Positions 29,404 to 36,589 of a DNA stretch of 64,000 nucleotides are shown piece by piece (position 1 is the stretch's first letter; every line of letters starts with the position of its first letter). The notes below the pieces were generated by a model. That model was not told where the DNA came from and did no database searches. It was given only the letters and a program-made list of their open reading frames with translations. Made by a program: the position numbers and the translations under genes. Origin of the DNA: Roseovarius halotolerans (lineage in GTDB: Bacteria; Pseudomonadota; Alphaproteobacteria; Rhodobacterales; Rhodobacteraceae); the NCBI RefSeq assembly GCF_900172255.1, contig NZ_FWFU01000003.1, positions 124,001 through 188,000 of the forward strand. The letters are read 5' to 3'.

Positions 29404-29907
29404 TCACTCGCCTTTCGCGTCATCCAGGAAAACCAGCGGATCGAAATCCTCGGGCAACTCGTCAAGCCATTCCTCGGTCTTGGCCAGCTCTTCCTCTTCA
29501 TATGTCTCGGGCTTCCAGATCTGGAACGTATCGCCCGCTGCAATGAAAAAGGCCTCGCCCTCAAGGTCGATCTTCTGGCGCAGCTTGGCTGGCAGCACCA
29601 GGCGGCCGGTCTCGTCGACATTGGTGGGATAGGATTGCCCGTGAAACAGGCGCTGGAGCATCTTGCGCTGCATCGAGCCGCGCGGCAGGGCGTCGATCTT
29701 GGAATCGACCTCTGCGATGGCTTCCATCGTGTAGCATTCAAGGTAATTGCGGCGATGATCGCCATAGACGATGACAAGCTCGGGATTCAGCCCGTCGGTC
29801 CAATGCGGGTCCGAGGCTTCGAGCACACGGCGAAACGAGGCCGGGATCGACACCCTGCCCTTGCTGTCCACCTTGTGCTGGCTCTCGCCTCTGAACCTGC
29901 GAACCAC
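29404..29907 (-). CDS. mraZ: Transcriptional regulator MraZ
   Basis: A 167-residue protein with two MraZ/AbrB-like repeats: FRGESQHKVDSKGRVSIPASFRR near the N terminus and VDETGRLVLPAKLRQKI at about residues 85-101. MraZ is known as a DNA-binding repressor of the dcw operon that recognises repeated TGGGN boxes. The start is a GTG at 29907 with AGAGGCGG about nine bases upstream; an ATG nearby is out of frame. The length is a little above the E. coli protein (152), owing to an acidic C-terminal tail. Confidence 0.95.
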   Translation of the reverse strand: MVRRFRGESQHKVDSKGRVSIPASFRRVLEASDPHWTDGLNPELVIVYGDHRRNYLECYTMEAIAEVDSKIDALPRGSMQRKMLQRLFHGQSYPTNVDETGRLVLPAKLRQKIDLEGEAFFIAAGDTFQIWKPETYEEEELAKTEEWLDELPEDFDPLVFLDDAKGE

Positions 29908-29950
29908 TGTCTTGTCCGCCTCTCTTCATGCGCCCGAAAACCGGGCCCTT

Positions 29951-29994
29951 GAAACGAAACGGCGGATTGAGCTGCTGCCACTGCCCAATCCGCC
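29951..29994 (-). terminator. Terminator-like hairpin in the mraZ leader
   Basis: On the minus strand GGCGGATTG and CAATCCGCC form a nine-base-pair stem around 16 bases, followed by GTTTCGTTT, about 45 bases before the mraZ start. It has the form of an attenuator or the 3' end of a leader RNA. A smaller CCCGC/GCGGG hairpin lies just upstream (about 30003-30015). Confidence 0.5.
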
Positions 29995-30222
29995 GCCCTC
30001 GTCCCGCCTTGCGGGGTGTCCGACTGCGCGCGCCACCTGGGGGGATGTCTGCTCGCCCGCGCGCCGGATCTCTTGTTTCGATGAAAGCGGGTGCCTGTAT
30101 GAAACCTGACTTGGGAGTTTTTTGTTCGGGGTCTTTGTAGCGCCCCTTTGTTCCCGTCTTCATCGTGCATCAAGGGATGGCATGGGAATTCATGGAAATC
30201 AATAAGTTTTTGAGGGAAACAG

Positions 30223-30268
30223 CCACATCATCTTGTTTAAGCGTCCCTTGGAGAACAAGATAATGTGG
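30223..30268. repeat. 15-base-pair inverted repeat in the mraZ leader
   Basis: CCACATCATCTTGTT (30223-30237) and AACAAGATAATGTGG (30254-30268) pair with one mismatch around 16 bases. It is the longest near-perfect stem in the intergenic DNA of this window that is not GC-dominated, so it is unlikely to arise from composition alone. It could be the 5' hairpin of the leader RNA or a protein-binding site. Confidence 0.65.
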
Positions 30269-30353
30269 GTAGAAGCGCGACCCAAACGCAGTACTTAGCG
30301 TTATCCAGATAGATCAACACAAAATATGGTAGAGATCACCCGAGCCGAATTTT

Positions 30354-30368
30354 TCCCACGAATTCCCG
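30354..30368 (-). promoter_or_regulatory. Possible MraZ boxes
   Basis: On the minus strand CGGGA (30364-30368) and TGGGA (30354-30358) are separated by exactly five bases, with a weaker TCGGC ten bases further on (30344-30348). This matches the known spacing of MraZ boxes (TGGGN repeated with five-base gaps). They lie about 450 bases upstream of mraZ, consistent with a distant leader promoter. Confidence 0.35.
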
Positions 30369-30410
30369 CTTTTTTTCATCTATCGCTCCGGGAAGGCTTC
30401 GAATCCACTG

Positions 30411-30437
30411 AAAAACGGGCCCGGAATTCACCCCGGG
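30411..30437 (-). terminator. Terminator after the GNAT gene
   Basis: On the minus strand CCCGG and CCGGG pair around GGTGAATT, followed by CCCGTTTTT. It lies about 115 bases after the acetyltransferase stop. A second stem (CCCACG/CGTGGG, near 30502-30520) precedes it without a T-run. Confidence 0.45.
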
Positions 30438-30553
30438 ACGCGCTCACACCCCCGTGATTCGCCTGTGAGGCGCAGTTTGCCCGCATCGCGGCGCAGCACG
30501 GTCCCACGATTTCCCGTGGGCCGTTCCGTCCTTGCGTCAATGTCGTGAAAAGA

Positions 30554-31072
30554 TCAGGCCGTCGGCGCCTCGCCCAGCCACTTATACATGACCAGCGCGT
30601 CAACCAGCCCTTCTTCGGGGTGATCGAAGGCCTGCGGCAGACGGCCCACGGTTTCAAAGCCGAGGCTGCTCCAAAGCCGGATCGCGCCGGTATTGGTGCA
30701 GACCACAAGGTTGAACTGCATCGCCTTGTAGCCCAGCTTGACCGCCTCGATCTGCGAATGCAGGCACATGGCGCGCGCAACGCCCTGCCCGCGCGCCTGG
30801 GGCGCGGTCATGTATCCGCAATTGCAGACATGCGCGCCGCCCCCGGCCTGGTTGGACTTGATGTAATAGGTGCCAAGGATCTCGCCAGCGCGCTCCGCCA
30901 CGAAACAGGCGCGCGCCTGCACCGTCCACAGATCCAGCATCCGGTCGCGATTGAGACCCGGATCGATGGCATAGGTGTCGCCAAGCCGGATCACATCACG
31001 CAGGATCGGCCACAAGGCTTCGCCATCCTCGTCCCGGAACGGACGAATCACGACCTCATCTGCTGCGCTCAC
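30554..31072 (-). CDS. GNAT family N-acetyltransferase
   Basis: A 172-residue single-domain GNAT protein. The acetyl-CoA motif A region is visible as MTAPQARGQGVARAMCLHSQ, preceded by ILGTYYIKSNQAGGGAHVCNCGY and followed by FNLVVCTNTGAIRLWSSLGFETVG, the usual motif B with NTGAIRLW. The substrate is unknown. The GTG at 31072 has AGGGGG seven bases upstream; in-frame upstream starts run into the neighbouring gene's promoter region and lack GNAT features. It faces the long mraZ leader. Confidence 0.85.
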   Translation of the reverse strand: MSAADEVVIRPFRDEDGEALWPILRDVIRLGDTYAIDPGLNRDRMLDLWTVQARACFVAERAGEILGTYYIKSNQAGGGAHVCNCGYMTAPQARGQGVARAMCLHSQIEAVKLGYKAMQFNLVVCTNTGAIRLWSSLGFETVGRLPQAFDHPEEGLVDALVMYKWLGEAPTA

Positions 31073-31202
31073 CCGCTGACCCCCTGTTTGGCATCTCGGG
31101 GCACAACATACCCGGGTTGCCGCAAACGGCAAGCATCGCTGCAACCCGAAAGCGGCGCGCCGAACTGCGCCCGAAACGGACGGAAACCGGCGCGCCCCGT
31201 TC

Positions 31203-31619
31203 TCAGCCGCGCACCACGAAAACCGAGCACTTGGCATGCTCCGCGATCTTGCCGCCATTCGAGGGCCAGATGTAGTCCATGATGTCGGGCATGTGGCTTT
31301 GCATCACCACGACATCGGCACCGGTATCGCGCACCGCCTTGAGCAGCACATCATCGATATCGGCGCTGGGGTCATGCGCGATCACCACGTCCGCCGTGGC
31401 CTCGAACCCGTTCTCGCTGCCCTGTCCGGATGCGAATTCAAGAAGCTTCTCCTTGTATTCCTCTGGCGTGTGGGCAACCGAACTGGGGGTCGAGGTGGTC
31501 GCCCCGACAAACACCACCTCGGCGCCGTAATGTTTGGCCAGGTCTGCAGTGACGGCCAGCGCCTTTTTCAGGTCGCCACGATGCGCCAGATCAACCGGCG
31601 TCATGATCTTCTTGAACAT
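31203..31619 (-). CDS. Universal stress protein (UspA family)
   Basis: A 138-residue protein with the UspA fold. It starts MFKKIMTPVDLAH, has a central alpha/beta body, and ends ADVVVMQSHMPDIMDYIW then NGGKIAEHAKCSVFVVRG, close to the G-2X-G-9X-G(S/T) nucleotide loop of ATP-binding Usp proteins, though here the loop is shortened. It may therefore bind nucleotide weakly or not at all. The ATG at 31619 fits the family N terminus, and AGGAGG stands just upstream of it. Confidence 0.85.
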   Translation of the reverse strand: MFKKIMTPVDLAHRGDLKKALAVTADLAKHYGAEVVFVGATTSTPSSVAHTPEEYKEKLLEFASGQGSENGFEATADVVIAHDPSADIDDVLLKAVRDTGADVVVMQSHMPDIMDYIWPSNGGKIAEHAKCSVFVVRG

Positions 31620-31831
31620 CCGAAATCCTCCTTTTGCACGGCAATCCGGCACAGGCGACCAATGCGCGCCGGGTCCGGTCACCATGCCAAATGGGGGCCT
31701 GCGGCGCCTCCGCAGGATGCCCCTTGGTGCGACGGTAACGCGCCAAGGGGCAGAAAATCAATCAATCGCGCCCCTTGCGGGGGCAGACGCGACATCGCGC
31801 CTTGCCCCCGCAGTCTCACGCGGCTCCCGTG

Positions 31832-32827
31832 TCAGGCATTCACATCGACAACGACACGCCCCTTCACCTGGCCCTTAAGGATACCGCGCCCCAGTTCGGG
31901 AAGGTCCGACAGGGTCGCCGGCTGGATCATCGCCTCGAGCTTGTCCATCGGCAGGTCGCTCGCGATCCGCTCCCAGGCGCGCAGCCGGTTCTCATAGGGC
32001 TGCATCACGCTGTCGATCCCCAGCAGGTTGACACCGCGCAGGATGAAGGGTGTGATCAGCGCACCCTCGATCGCAGCGCCCCCCGCAAGACCCACGGCGG
32101 CGACCGAGCTGCCGTATTTCATCTGCTTCAGGACACGTCCCAGCATCACGCCGGCCACCGCATCGACGCAGCCCGCCCAAAGCTCGGATTCCAGCGGCTT
32201 GCGCGTCACTTCGCTCAGCTCCTCACGCGCCACGATCTGGCTCGCGCCGAGGTCCTTCAGGTAGTCCGCAGTCTCGGGTCGCCCCGTCACCGCAGCCACC
32301 TCATATCCCAGATGCGCCAGAATCGCCGTCGCGACCGAGCCGACACCGCCCGCAGCCCCGGTGACCAGCACCGGCCCGTGGCCTGGCGCCAGCCCATGAT
32401 CCTCAAGCGCCATGACCGACAGCATCGCGGTGAAACCGGCCGTGCCCACGGCCATCGCCGCGCGCGTATCCAGCCCCTCGGGCAGCGGCACCAGCCAATC
32501 AGCCAGCACCCGCGCCTTCTGGGCATAACCGCCCCAATGCGCCTCGCCCACGCGCCAGCCGGTCAGCACCACCCGGTCACCGGGCTTGTATCGCGCATCC
32601 GCGCTTTCCTCGACAACGCCCGCGAAATCGATCCCCGGCACATGCGGGTAGTTCCGCACCAGTCCCCCGCCCGGCCCGATGCACAGCCCGTCCTTGTAAT
32701 TCACCGTTGAATACTCGACGGCGACCAGCACCTCGCCATGGGGCAGGTCATCGACCCCGATCTGCCTGACCGCAGCTGCGGTCTTGCCGCTTTCCTCGTC
32801 CTTCTCGACCACCAATGCGTTGAACAT
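31832..32827 (-). CDS. acuI: Acrylyl-CoA reductase (NADPH), AcuI/YhdH type
   Basis: A 331-residue MDR-family reductase. It shows EYSTVNYKDGLCI, NYPHVPGIDFAGVV, GWRVGEAHWGGYAQKARV, the nucleotide-binding loop LVTGAAGGVGSVATAIL and, near the C terminus, LLGIDSVMQPYENRLRAW, all typical of the AcuI/YhdH group, which lacks catalytic zinc. AcuI reduces toxic acrylyl-CoA to propionyl-CoA during dimethylsulfoniopropionate breakdown in roseobacters. No dmd or ddd genes are beside it here, so its supply is unclear. The ATG at 32827 fits the family start. Confidence 0.88.
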   Translation of the reverse strand: MFNALVVEKDEESGKTAAAVRQIGVDDLPHGEVLVAVEYSTVNYKDGLCIGPGGGLVRNYPHVPGIDFAGVVEESADARYKPGDRVVLTGWRVGEAHWGGYAQKARVLADWLVPLPEGLDTRAAMAVGTAGFTAMLSVMALEDHGLAPGHGPVLVTGAAGGVGSVATAILAHLGYEVAAVTGRPETADYLKDLGASQIVAREELSEVTRKPLESELWAGCVDAVAGVMLGRVLKQMKYGSSVAAVGLAGGAAIEGALITPFILRGVNLLGIDSVMQPYENRLRAWERIASDLPMDKLEAMIQPATLSDLPELGRGILKGQVKGRVVVDVNA

Positions 32828-32861
32828 CGCAAGCTCCCTTCTGTTATGCGGGCCTTCGACC

Positions 32862-32927
32862 CGCTTCACCGTTTCGTAAATACTCCGGGGAGCGCGAGGG
32901 GCTGGCCCCTCGCCCCCGCCCGCAGAC
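32862..32927 (-). terminator. Terminator-like dispersed repeat, copy 2
   Basis: Directly after the DinB gene on the minus strand, GCGAGGGG pairs with CCCCTCGC around four bases, then CTCCCCGGAGTATTTACGAA and an ACGGTGAAG end. Hairpin, conserved ATTT tail and terminal GTGAAG match the other copies in the window. Confidence 0.5.
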
Positions 32928-33440
32928 TCAGACGTCCTCCGGCATGGCGAACAGATCGCTTACCGGCGCCTTCAACCCCTCTTTCGTCAGCATCGCGTGA
33001 ACCTGCCCGCGGTGATGGGTCTGGTGGTTGAACATATGCACCACGCAAAGCGCCATCGGCTTCGTGACATCCCGCCCCAGCGCGCCCGAGAACCAGTTGA
33101 GCGGCCCCGCCAGCGCTGTCGCATCAAGCCCCGCGGCCCACTCTTCGATCTCACCGTCAAGCGAACGCCGCGCGGCGCGCCAATCCCCGTAAGCCTCGCA
33201 AAGCCCCGGACTGTCCGCAATGCCCCCCTCGGGGCGCATCGCCCGTTCCGGCGCAAAGCGGCTCATCCACATGAGATCCCCCCAGAGCAGATGATTGAGC
33301 GTCCCCAGGATCGAACCGAAAAACGCGCCCCGGTCCGCGCGCAGCACGGCATCGGGCACAGCATCCAGCGCCGCCTCCAGCTGGCGGTTCTGCCAGCCAT
33401 TGTAGCCTGCCATCGTCACGACATAGCCGGGCAGGATCAT
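32928..33440 (-). CDS. DinB family protein
   Basis: A 170-residue four-helix bundle protein of the DinB superfamily. The metal-binding histidines are visible: one in the first half (LGTLNHLLWGDLMWMSRF) and two in HMFNHQTHHRGQVHAMLT near the C terminus, spaced as in DinB/YfiT proteins. Function is unknown; some relatives are thiol-dependent transferases. Its ATG overlaps the stop of the DUF1326 gene by one base (TGATG), so the two are translationally coupled. Confidence 0.88.
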   Translation of the reverse strand: MILPGYVVTMAGYNGWQNRQLEAALDAVPDAVLRADRGAFFGSILGTLNHLLWGDLMWMSRFAPERAMRPEGGIADSPGLCEAYGDWRAARRSLDGEIEEWAAGLDATALAGPLNWFSGALGRDVTKPMALCVVHMFNHQTHHRGQVHAMLTKEGLKAPVSDLFAMPEDV

Positions 33441-34069
33441 CAGCGCGGGCCTTTCCAGTCGATCTGGCAGATCTCTGCGCTGCGCCCGTCGAAATCCCAC
33501 ACCCGGCCAAAGGCACGCACGCGGCCTTTGGTGGCGGTGGCAACCGTAATGTCCGGCCCCATCCAGTATTGCGTGTTGGTCACCACGATATCCTCGCCGC
33601 CATGGCCCTCGACCGGCACCACCTCGCCCTGGATCGTCTTGCCCACCATCAGGCGGCGCGCCTTGCCTTCGGTCTCGAACACCACCGGCGCGCGCTCGGC
33701 ACCCAGGAATTCGCTCACCAGCACGCTGAACAGACCCGTCGTGCCCCGCGCCTTGCCGCTGAAGATATTGACCAGCCCGTCATAGGCCTCCTCGCTCGCG
33801 CGCTCGTCGATATAGGCGGCGGCCTTCCAGTTGCCCCGCGCCATCATGCCGGGGATCTCCAGCATCAGGCCCACGTTGAGACCCGACAGATCCGCGTCTC
33901 CATACTGCCCCTCATCGATGCGCACCCCGGCCCAGGCCTGGCAATGGCCCTCGGTGGGCGGATGCTGGCCCAGAGACACGACACAGGGGCAGAACACCGT
34001 GCAGTTGCAATTGAGGATCAGCTCCCCCTTGATGGTCCAGGGCACCGTGCCCGGTTGGTCGAATGGCAT
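33440..34069 (-). CDS. DUF1326 domain-containing protein
   Basis: A 209-residue protein of the DUF1326 family (COG5588), function unknown. The hallmark is a cysteine cluster at the N terminus, ILNCNCTVFCPCVVSLGQHP, with cysteines at about 21, 23, 27 and 29, followed by GHCQAW; it suggests metal or thiol chemistry. There is no signal peptide or membrane segment. A perfect ribosome site GGAGGA stands before the ATG. It lies between DUF2182 and DinB in an apparent operon. Confidence 0.9.
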   Translation of the reverse strand: MPFDQPGTVPWTIKGELILNCNCTVFCPCVVSLGQHPPTEGHCQAWAGVRIDEGQYGDADLSGLNVGLMLEIPGMMARGNWKAAAYIDERASEEAYDGLVNIFSGKARGTTGLFSVLVSEFLGAERAPVVFETEGKARRLMVGKTIQGEVVPVEGHGGEDIVVTNTQYWMGPDITVATATKGRVRAFGRVWDFDGRSAEICQIDWKGPR

Positions 34070-34097
34070 TTCTCTTCCTCCTTCAGAACAACTCAGA

Positions 34098-34856
34098 TCA
34101 GATCGCCGAAAGGCACCACCAGAGCCCGCCCATCATGAGCAGGCCACCCAGTGGCCGCGTCAGCCAACGCCCGAGATCGGGCAGTTTCTCGATCACCATG
34201 ATCGCCGTCGCCAGCCCCATGAACGCAAGGTTCATCACCCCGCCCACGAAGGCCAGCGCCATCAGCGCCCAGCAACATCCCAGGCACACGAGCCCAAGCC
34301 GCAGGCCGTTGCGCCAGGCGCCCTCGTCCCAATGCTGCATGAAAAAGCCGAGCGGCGCGCGGCACTTCGCAAGGCAGGCCGCCTTGAGCGGGCTGAACTG
34401 ATACGCCCCCGCCAGCAACAGAAGCCCTCCCGACAGCAACCCAGACATGCTGTCGCCGAAGGCGCTGACCAGCCCGGCGCGAAACAGCGCCATCTGCACA
34501 GCCGCCGCCAGAAGCGAGAACCCCAGCCACACCACCATGTAACCCGCCAGCAACAGCCCGAACCGGGTCTGCCCGCTATGCGACAGCTCGTCATAAGTGG
34601 CCAGCGCGGGCAGCGCCGTCGGCGCCATCATTGCCGCCGACATCAGCGCCCACATGGCGGCGATGCGCGCGAACCCGGCGCTGTCCGGCGTCACGACGCA
34701 CAGGCTCGCGAGGAAGTCGGCGCCATAGATCCGCCCCGCCGCGCGCATACCCTCGGGCAGCGCCATGACGTAAAGCAGGATCCAGGCCAGCACGATCGTC
34801 CCGAACAGCACCAGCCAGTGCATGCCCGTCATCCGTCTGATCCGTGCTGAAATCAT
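34098..34856 (-). CDS. DUF2182 integral membrane protein
   Basis: A 252-residue protein with about six to seven hydrophobic segments, matching DUF2182 (COG5486, annotated as predicted metal-binding membrane proteins). Marks include MWALMSAAMMAPTALPALATY, GAYQFSPLKAACLAKCRAPLGFF with a C-x3-C pair, and GLRLGLVCLGCCWALM. The ATG at 34856 follows a purine-rich GGGCGGGGGC. An in-frame ATG at 34901 would place the start inside the 29-base palindrome and is judged less likely. Its function is unknown; pairing with DUF1326 is seen here. Confidence 0.88.
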   Translation of the reverse strand: MISARIRRMTGMHWLVLFGTIVLAWILLYVMALPEGMRAAGRIYGADFLASLCVVTPDSAGFARIAAMWALMSAAMMAPTALPALATYDELSHSGQTRFGLLLAGYMVVWLGFSLLAAAVQMALFRAGLVSAFGDSMSGLLSGGLLLLAGAYQFSPLKAACLAKCRAPLGFFMQHWDEGAWRNGLRLGLVCLGCCWALMALAFVGGVMNLAFMGLATAIMVIEKLPDLGRWLTRPLGGLLMMGGLWWCLSAI

Positions 34857-34889
34857 GTCGCCCCCGCCCGACTCGATGGTTGCGTTTAA

Positions 34890-34918
34890 ATTGTCAGACA
34901 TTTAAATGTATGACAAAT
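34890..34918. promoter_or_regulatory. FadR/GntR-type operator between divergent genes
   Basis: A 29-base near-perfect palindrome centred on TTTAAA at 34901-34906. The halves ATTGTCAGACA and TGTATGACAAT-like sequence differ at one position. It spans the gap between the DUF2182 start and the GntR start and touches the ATG at 34917. GntR proteins of the FadR subfamily bind such palindromes, so autoregulation and control of the DUF2182 operon are inferred. Confidence 0.7.
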
Positions 34919-35675
34919 GAAAATGGACCCCGCCAACAAGGCCGGCCTGCCGGCCCAGATCGCAGAGGCAATCCGAGACGCCATCGTCTCGGGGCGCATG
35001 ATCGTCGATCAGCGCCTGCCCTCCGAAGCCGAACTGGCCGAACAATTCGCGGTTTCGCGCCCCACCGTGCGCGAGGCGCTCAAACGCCTGGCCGCGCAAT
35101 CGCTGATCCGCACCCAGCGCGGCGCCTTCGGCGGCGCCTTCGTCAATCGGCTCAGCTACGCCGAGGCGTATGGCCAGCATATCACCACCTCGACCCTGCT
35201 CCTGTCGATGAACGCGGTCAGCTTTGAAACCGCCTGCGAGGCGCGCTACACGCTTGAACGCGCCTGCGCGCCGCTGGCCTGCGCGCGCCGCGGCGAAAGC
35301 GATCTTGCCGCCATGCGCGCCGAACTGCGCCGCCAATCCCGCCCCGGCCTGAGCGATGAGTCCTTCTGCGCCTCGGACGTGGCGTTTCACCGCGCCTTCG
35401 TCGATGCTGCCGCCAACCCGGTTCTCAGCTACCAGCTTGCCGGCGCGGTCGAGGCGATGCAGCCCTTGATGAACATGATCACCTTCACCGCCCGCTCGCG
35501 TGAAACCATCGAATCCCTGCATGCGCGCCTCACCGACGCCGTCGCCGCGCGCGACCCCGCCGCGGCCGACAGCGCGCTTCAGGAACTGTCGGCCTACACG
35601 CTCACATTGGGGCGCGACGTGATGGCCTCGCGCGCCGACAGGGCCGCCAGGTCGCGCGCCCCTTCATCTGGCTGA
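34917..35675 (+). CDS. GntR family regulator, FadR (FCD) subfamily
   Basis: A 252-residue regulator. The N-terminal winged helix is clear: AQIAEAIRDAIVSGRM, RLPSEAELAEQFAVSRPTVREALKRLAAQSLIRTQRGAFGGAF split over residues 15-70. The C-terminal FCD ligand domain has ACEARYTLERACAPLA, SDVAFHRAFVDAAANPVL and SRETIESLHARLTDAV, with the aspartate and histidines used by FCD domains for metal and carboxylate binding. Either ATG at 34917 or 34923 may start it; neither has a ribosome site, so the transcript may be leaderless. It is divergent from DUF2182. Confidence 0.9.
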   Translation: MKMDPANKAGLPAQIAEAIRDAIVSGRMIVDQRLPSEAELAEQFAVSRPTVREALKRLAAQSLIRTQRGAFGGAFVNRLSYAEAYGQHITTSTLLLSMNAVSFETACEARYTLERACAPLACARRGESDLAAMRAELRRQSRPGLSDESFCASDVAFHRAFVDAAANPVLSYQLAGAVEAMQPLMNMITFTARSRETIESLHARLTDAVAARDPAAADSALQELSAYTLTLGRDVMASRADRAARSRAPSSG

Positions 35676-35712
35676 AAATACCTCAGGGGGTCCGGGGGAC
35701 AGCGTCCCCCGG
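35662..35712 (-). terminator. Terminator-like dispersed repeat, copy 3
   Basis: On the minus strand CCGGGGGAC and GTCCCCCGG form a nine-base-pair stem around three bases, then ACCCCCTGAGGTATTTTCAG and CCAGATGAAGG. It follows the Trm112-like gene by 22 bases and faces the GntR stop, so it may serve both strands. The orientation of the tail fits the minus gene. Confidence 0.6.
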
Positions 35713-35733
35713 CGTAACGTCGGGGGCAACGCG

Positions 35734-35922
35734 CTAGAGCTGTCGCGCCTCGTCCAGCAGCATCACCGGAATCCCGTCGCGGATCGGAAAGGCCAGCCCG
35801 GCGGACCGGCTGATCAGTTCCTGCGCCTCGGCGTCATATTCCAGCGTGGCCTGGCTCTGCGGGCAGACCAACGCCTCCAGCATGCGCCGGTCGAAGGCCG
35901 GCTGTTCCTTGGGCTCATTCAC
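35734..35922 (-). CDS. Trm112 family protein
   Basis: A 62-residue protein of the Trm112/UPF0434 family. It shows [14 protein letters not shown] and the C-terminal [21 protein letters not shown], the family signature. Only one of the usual zinc-type cysteines is present, as in many bacterial members. Eukaryotic Trm112 activates methyltransferases; the bacterial role is uncertain. It begins with GTG, which overlaps the upstream stop as GTGA, so it is coupled to the LON-domain gene. Confidence 0.85.
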   Translation of the reverse strand: MNEPKEQPAFDRRMLEALVCPQSQATLEYDAEAQELISRSAGLAFPIRDGIPVMLLDEARQL

Positions 35923-36563
35923 TGCATGATCTCCTCGTCATCACCCCCGCGCAGAGCATATTCGATCAATGTCACCAATGTCTCGCGCCGCGTACTCAGC
36001 GACGGCGCCTCCAGCAGCGCCTGCTTGTCCTCGGGCTCGAAGCCCAGCAGCATCGAAAGAGAATTGATCAGCAACTCGTCGTCGGCCTGGGTCAGCGTAT
36101 CCCAATCGGTCTGCAACTCACGCGACTGGAAGTAGCGGTCGAGCAGCGACAGGAACGCGCTCCGGTCAAAGCAGCAATCGTCATCGGGCGGGCCGGTATC
36201 GGGCTCGAATCCCTGCCACGAGACGCGCGCACGCCGGTAGGGCGTGAACCCCTCGACCTCTTCCTTGATGCGAAAACGCGAGATCCCGGTGAGCGTGATC
36301 ATGTAGCGCCTGTCCTCGGTCTCCGAGAACTGAGACACCCGCCCCGCGCAGCCGATCGCATGCAGCCCCTGCGCCGATTTCCCTGGGCCGGGATTGGGCT
36401 GCACCATCCCGATCAGCCGCCCCGGTGTTTTCAGCGCATCATCCAGCATCGCCAGGTAACGCGGCTCAAACAGGTGCAAAGGCAGTCGCGAGCGCGGCAG
36501 CAGCAGCGCACCGGACAGCGGAAAGATCGGAATCACATCGGGCAGATCGGCCGTATTGAACAT
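35919..36563 (-). CDS. LON peptidase substrate-binding domain protein
   Basis: A 214-residue protein with only the LON N-terminal domain: [27 protein letters not shown] near the start, [30 protein letters not shown] in the middle, then a helical C-terminal part. No ATPase or protease domain follows, so it is not a Lon protease. Its role is unknown. It sits 26 bases after the CnoX-like gene and overlaps the Trm112-like gene, forming a three-gene run. Confidence 0.88.
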   Translation of the reverse strand: MFNTADLPDVIPIFPLSGALLLPRSRLPLHLFEPRYLAMLDDALKTPGRLIGMVQPNPGPGKSAQGLHAIGCAGRVSQFSETEDRRYMITLTGISRFRIKEEVEGFTPYRRARVSWQGFEPDTGPPDDDCCFDRSAFLSLLDRYFQSRELQTDWDTLTQADDELLINSLSMLLGFEPEDKQALLEAPSLSTRRETLVTLIEYALRGGDDEEIMQ

Positions 36564-36589
36564 GGCGATGAACTAGCCCATGCCCGCCG

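Larger units (their letters stand above)
29951..30270 (-). ncRNA. Candidate UpsM-like leader RNA upstream of mraZ
   Basis: The 646 bases between mraZ and the GNAT gene hold no convincing protein frame. On the minus strand they contain a long hairpin (30223-30268), a pyrimidine- and A-rich linker, and a terminator-like stem (29951-29994) just before mraZ. In Rhodobacter sphaeroides the sRNA UpsM is known to come from an extended mraZ leader that ends at such a stem. Position and architecture match, but I cannot claim sequence identity, and the 5' end given here is approximate. Confidence 0.45.

Noticed and set aside
30361..30385. T-run CTTTTTTTC as a terminator on the plus strand
   Set aside because: No stem precedes it on the plus strand, and no plus-strand gene ends nearby.
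30390..30420. TTCGAATCC near 30399, resembling a tRNA T-loop
   Set aside because: The flanking bases do not pair into a T-stem and no acceptor, D or anticodon arm is found around it on either strand.
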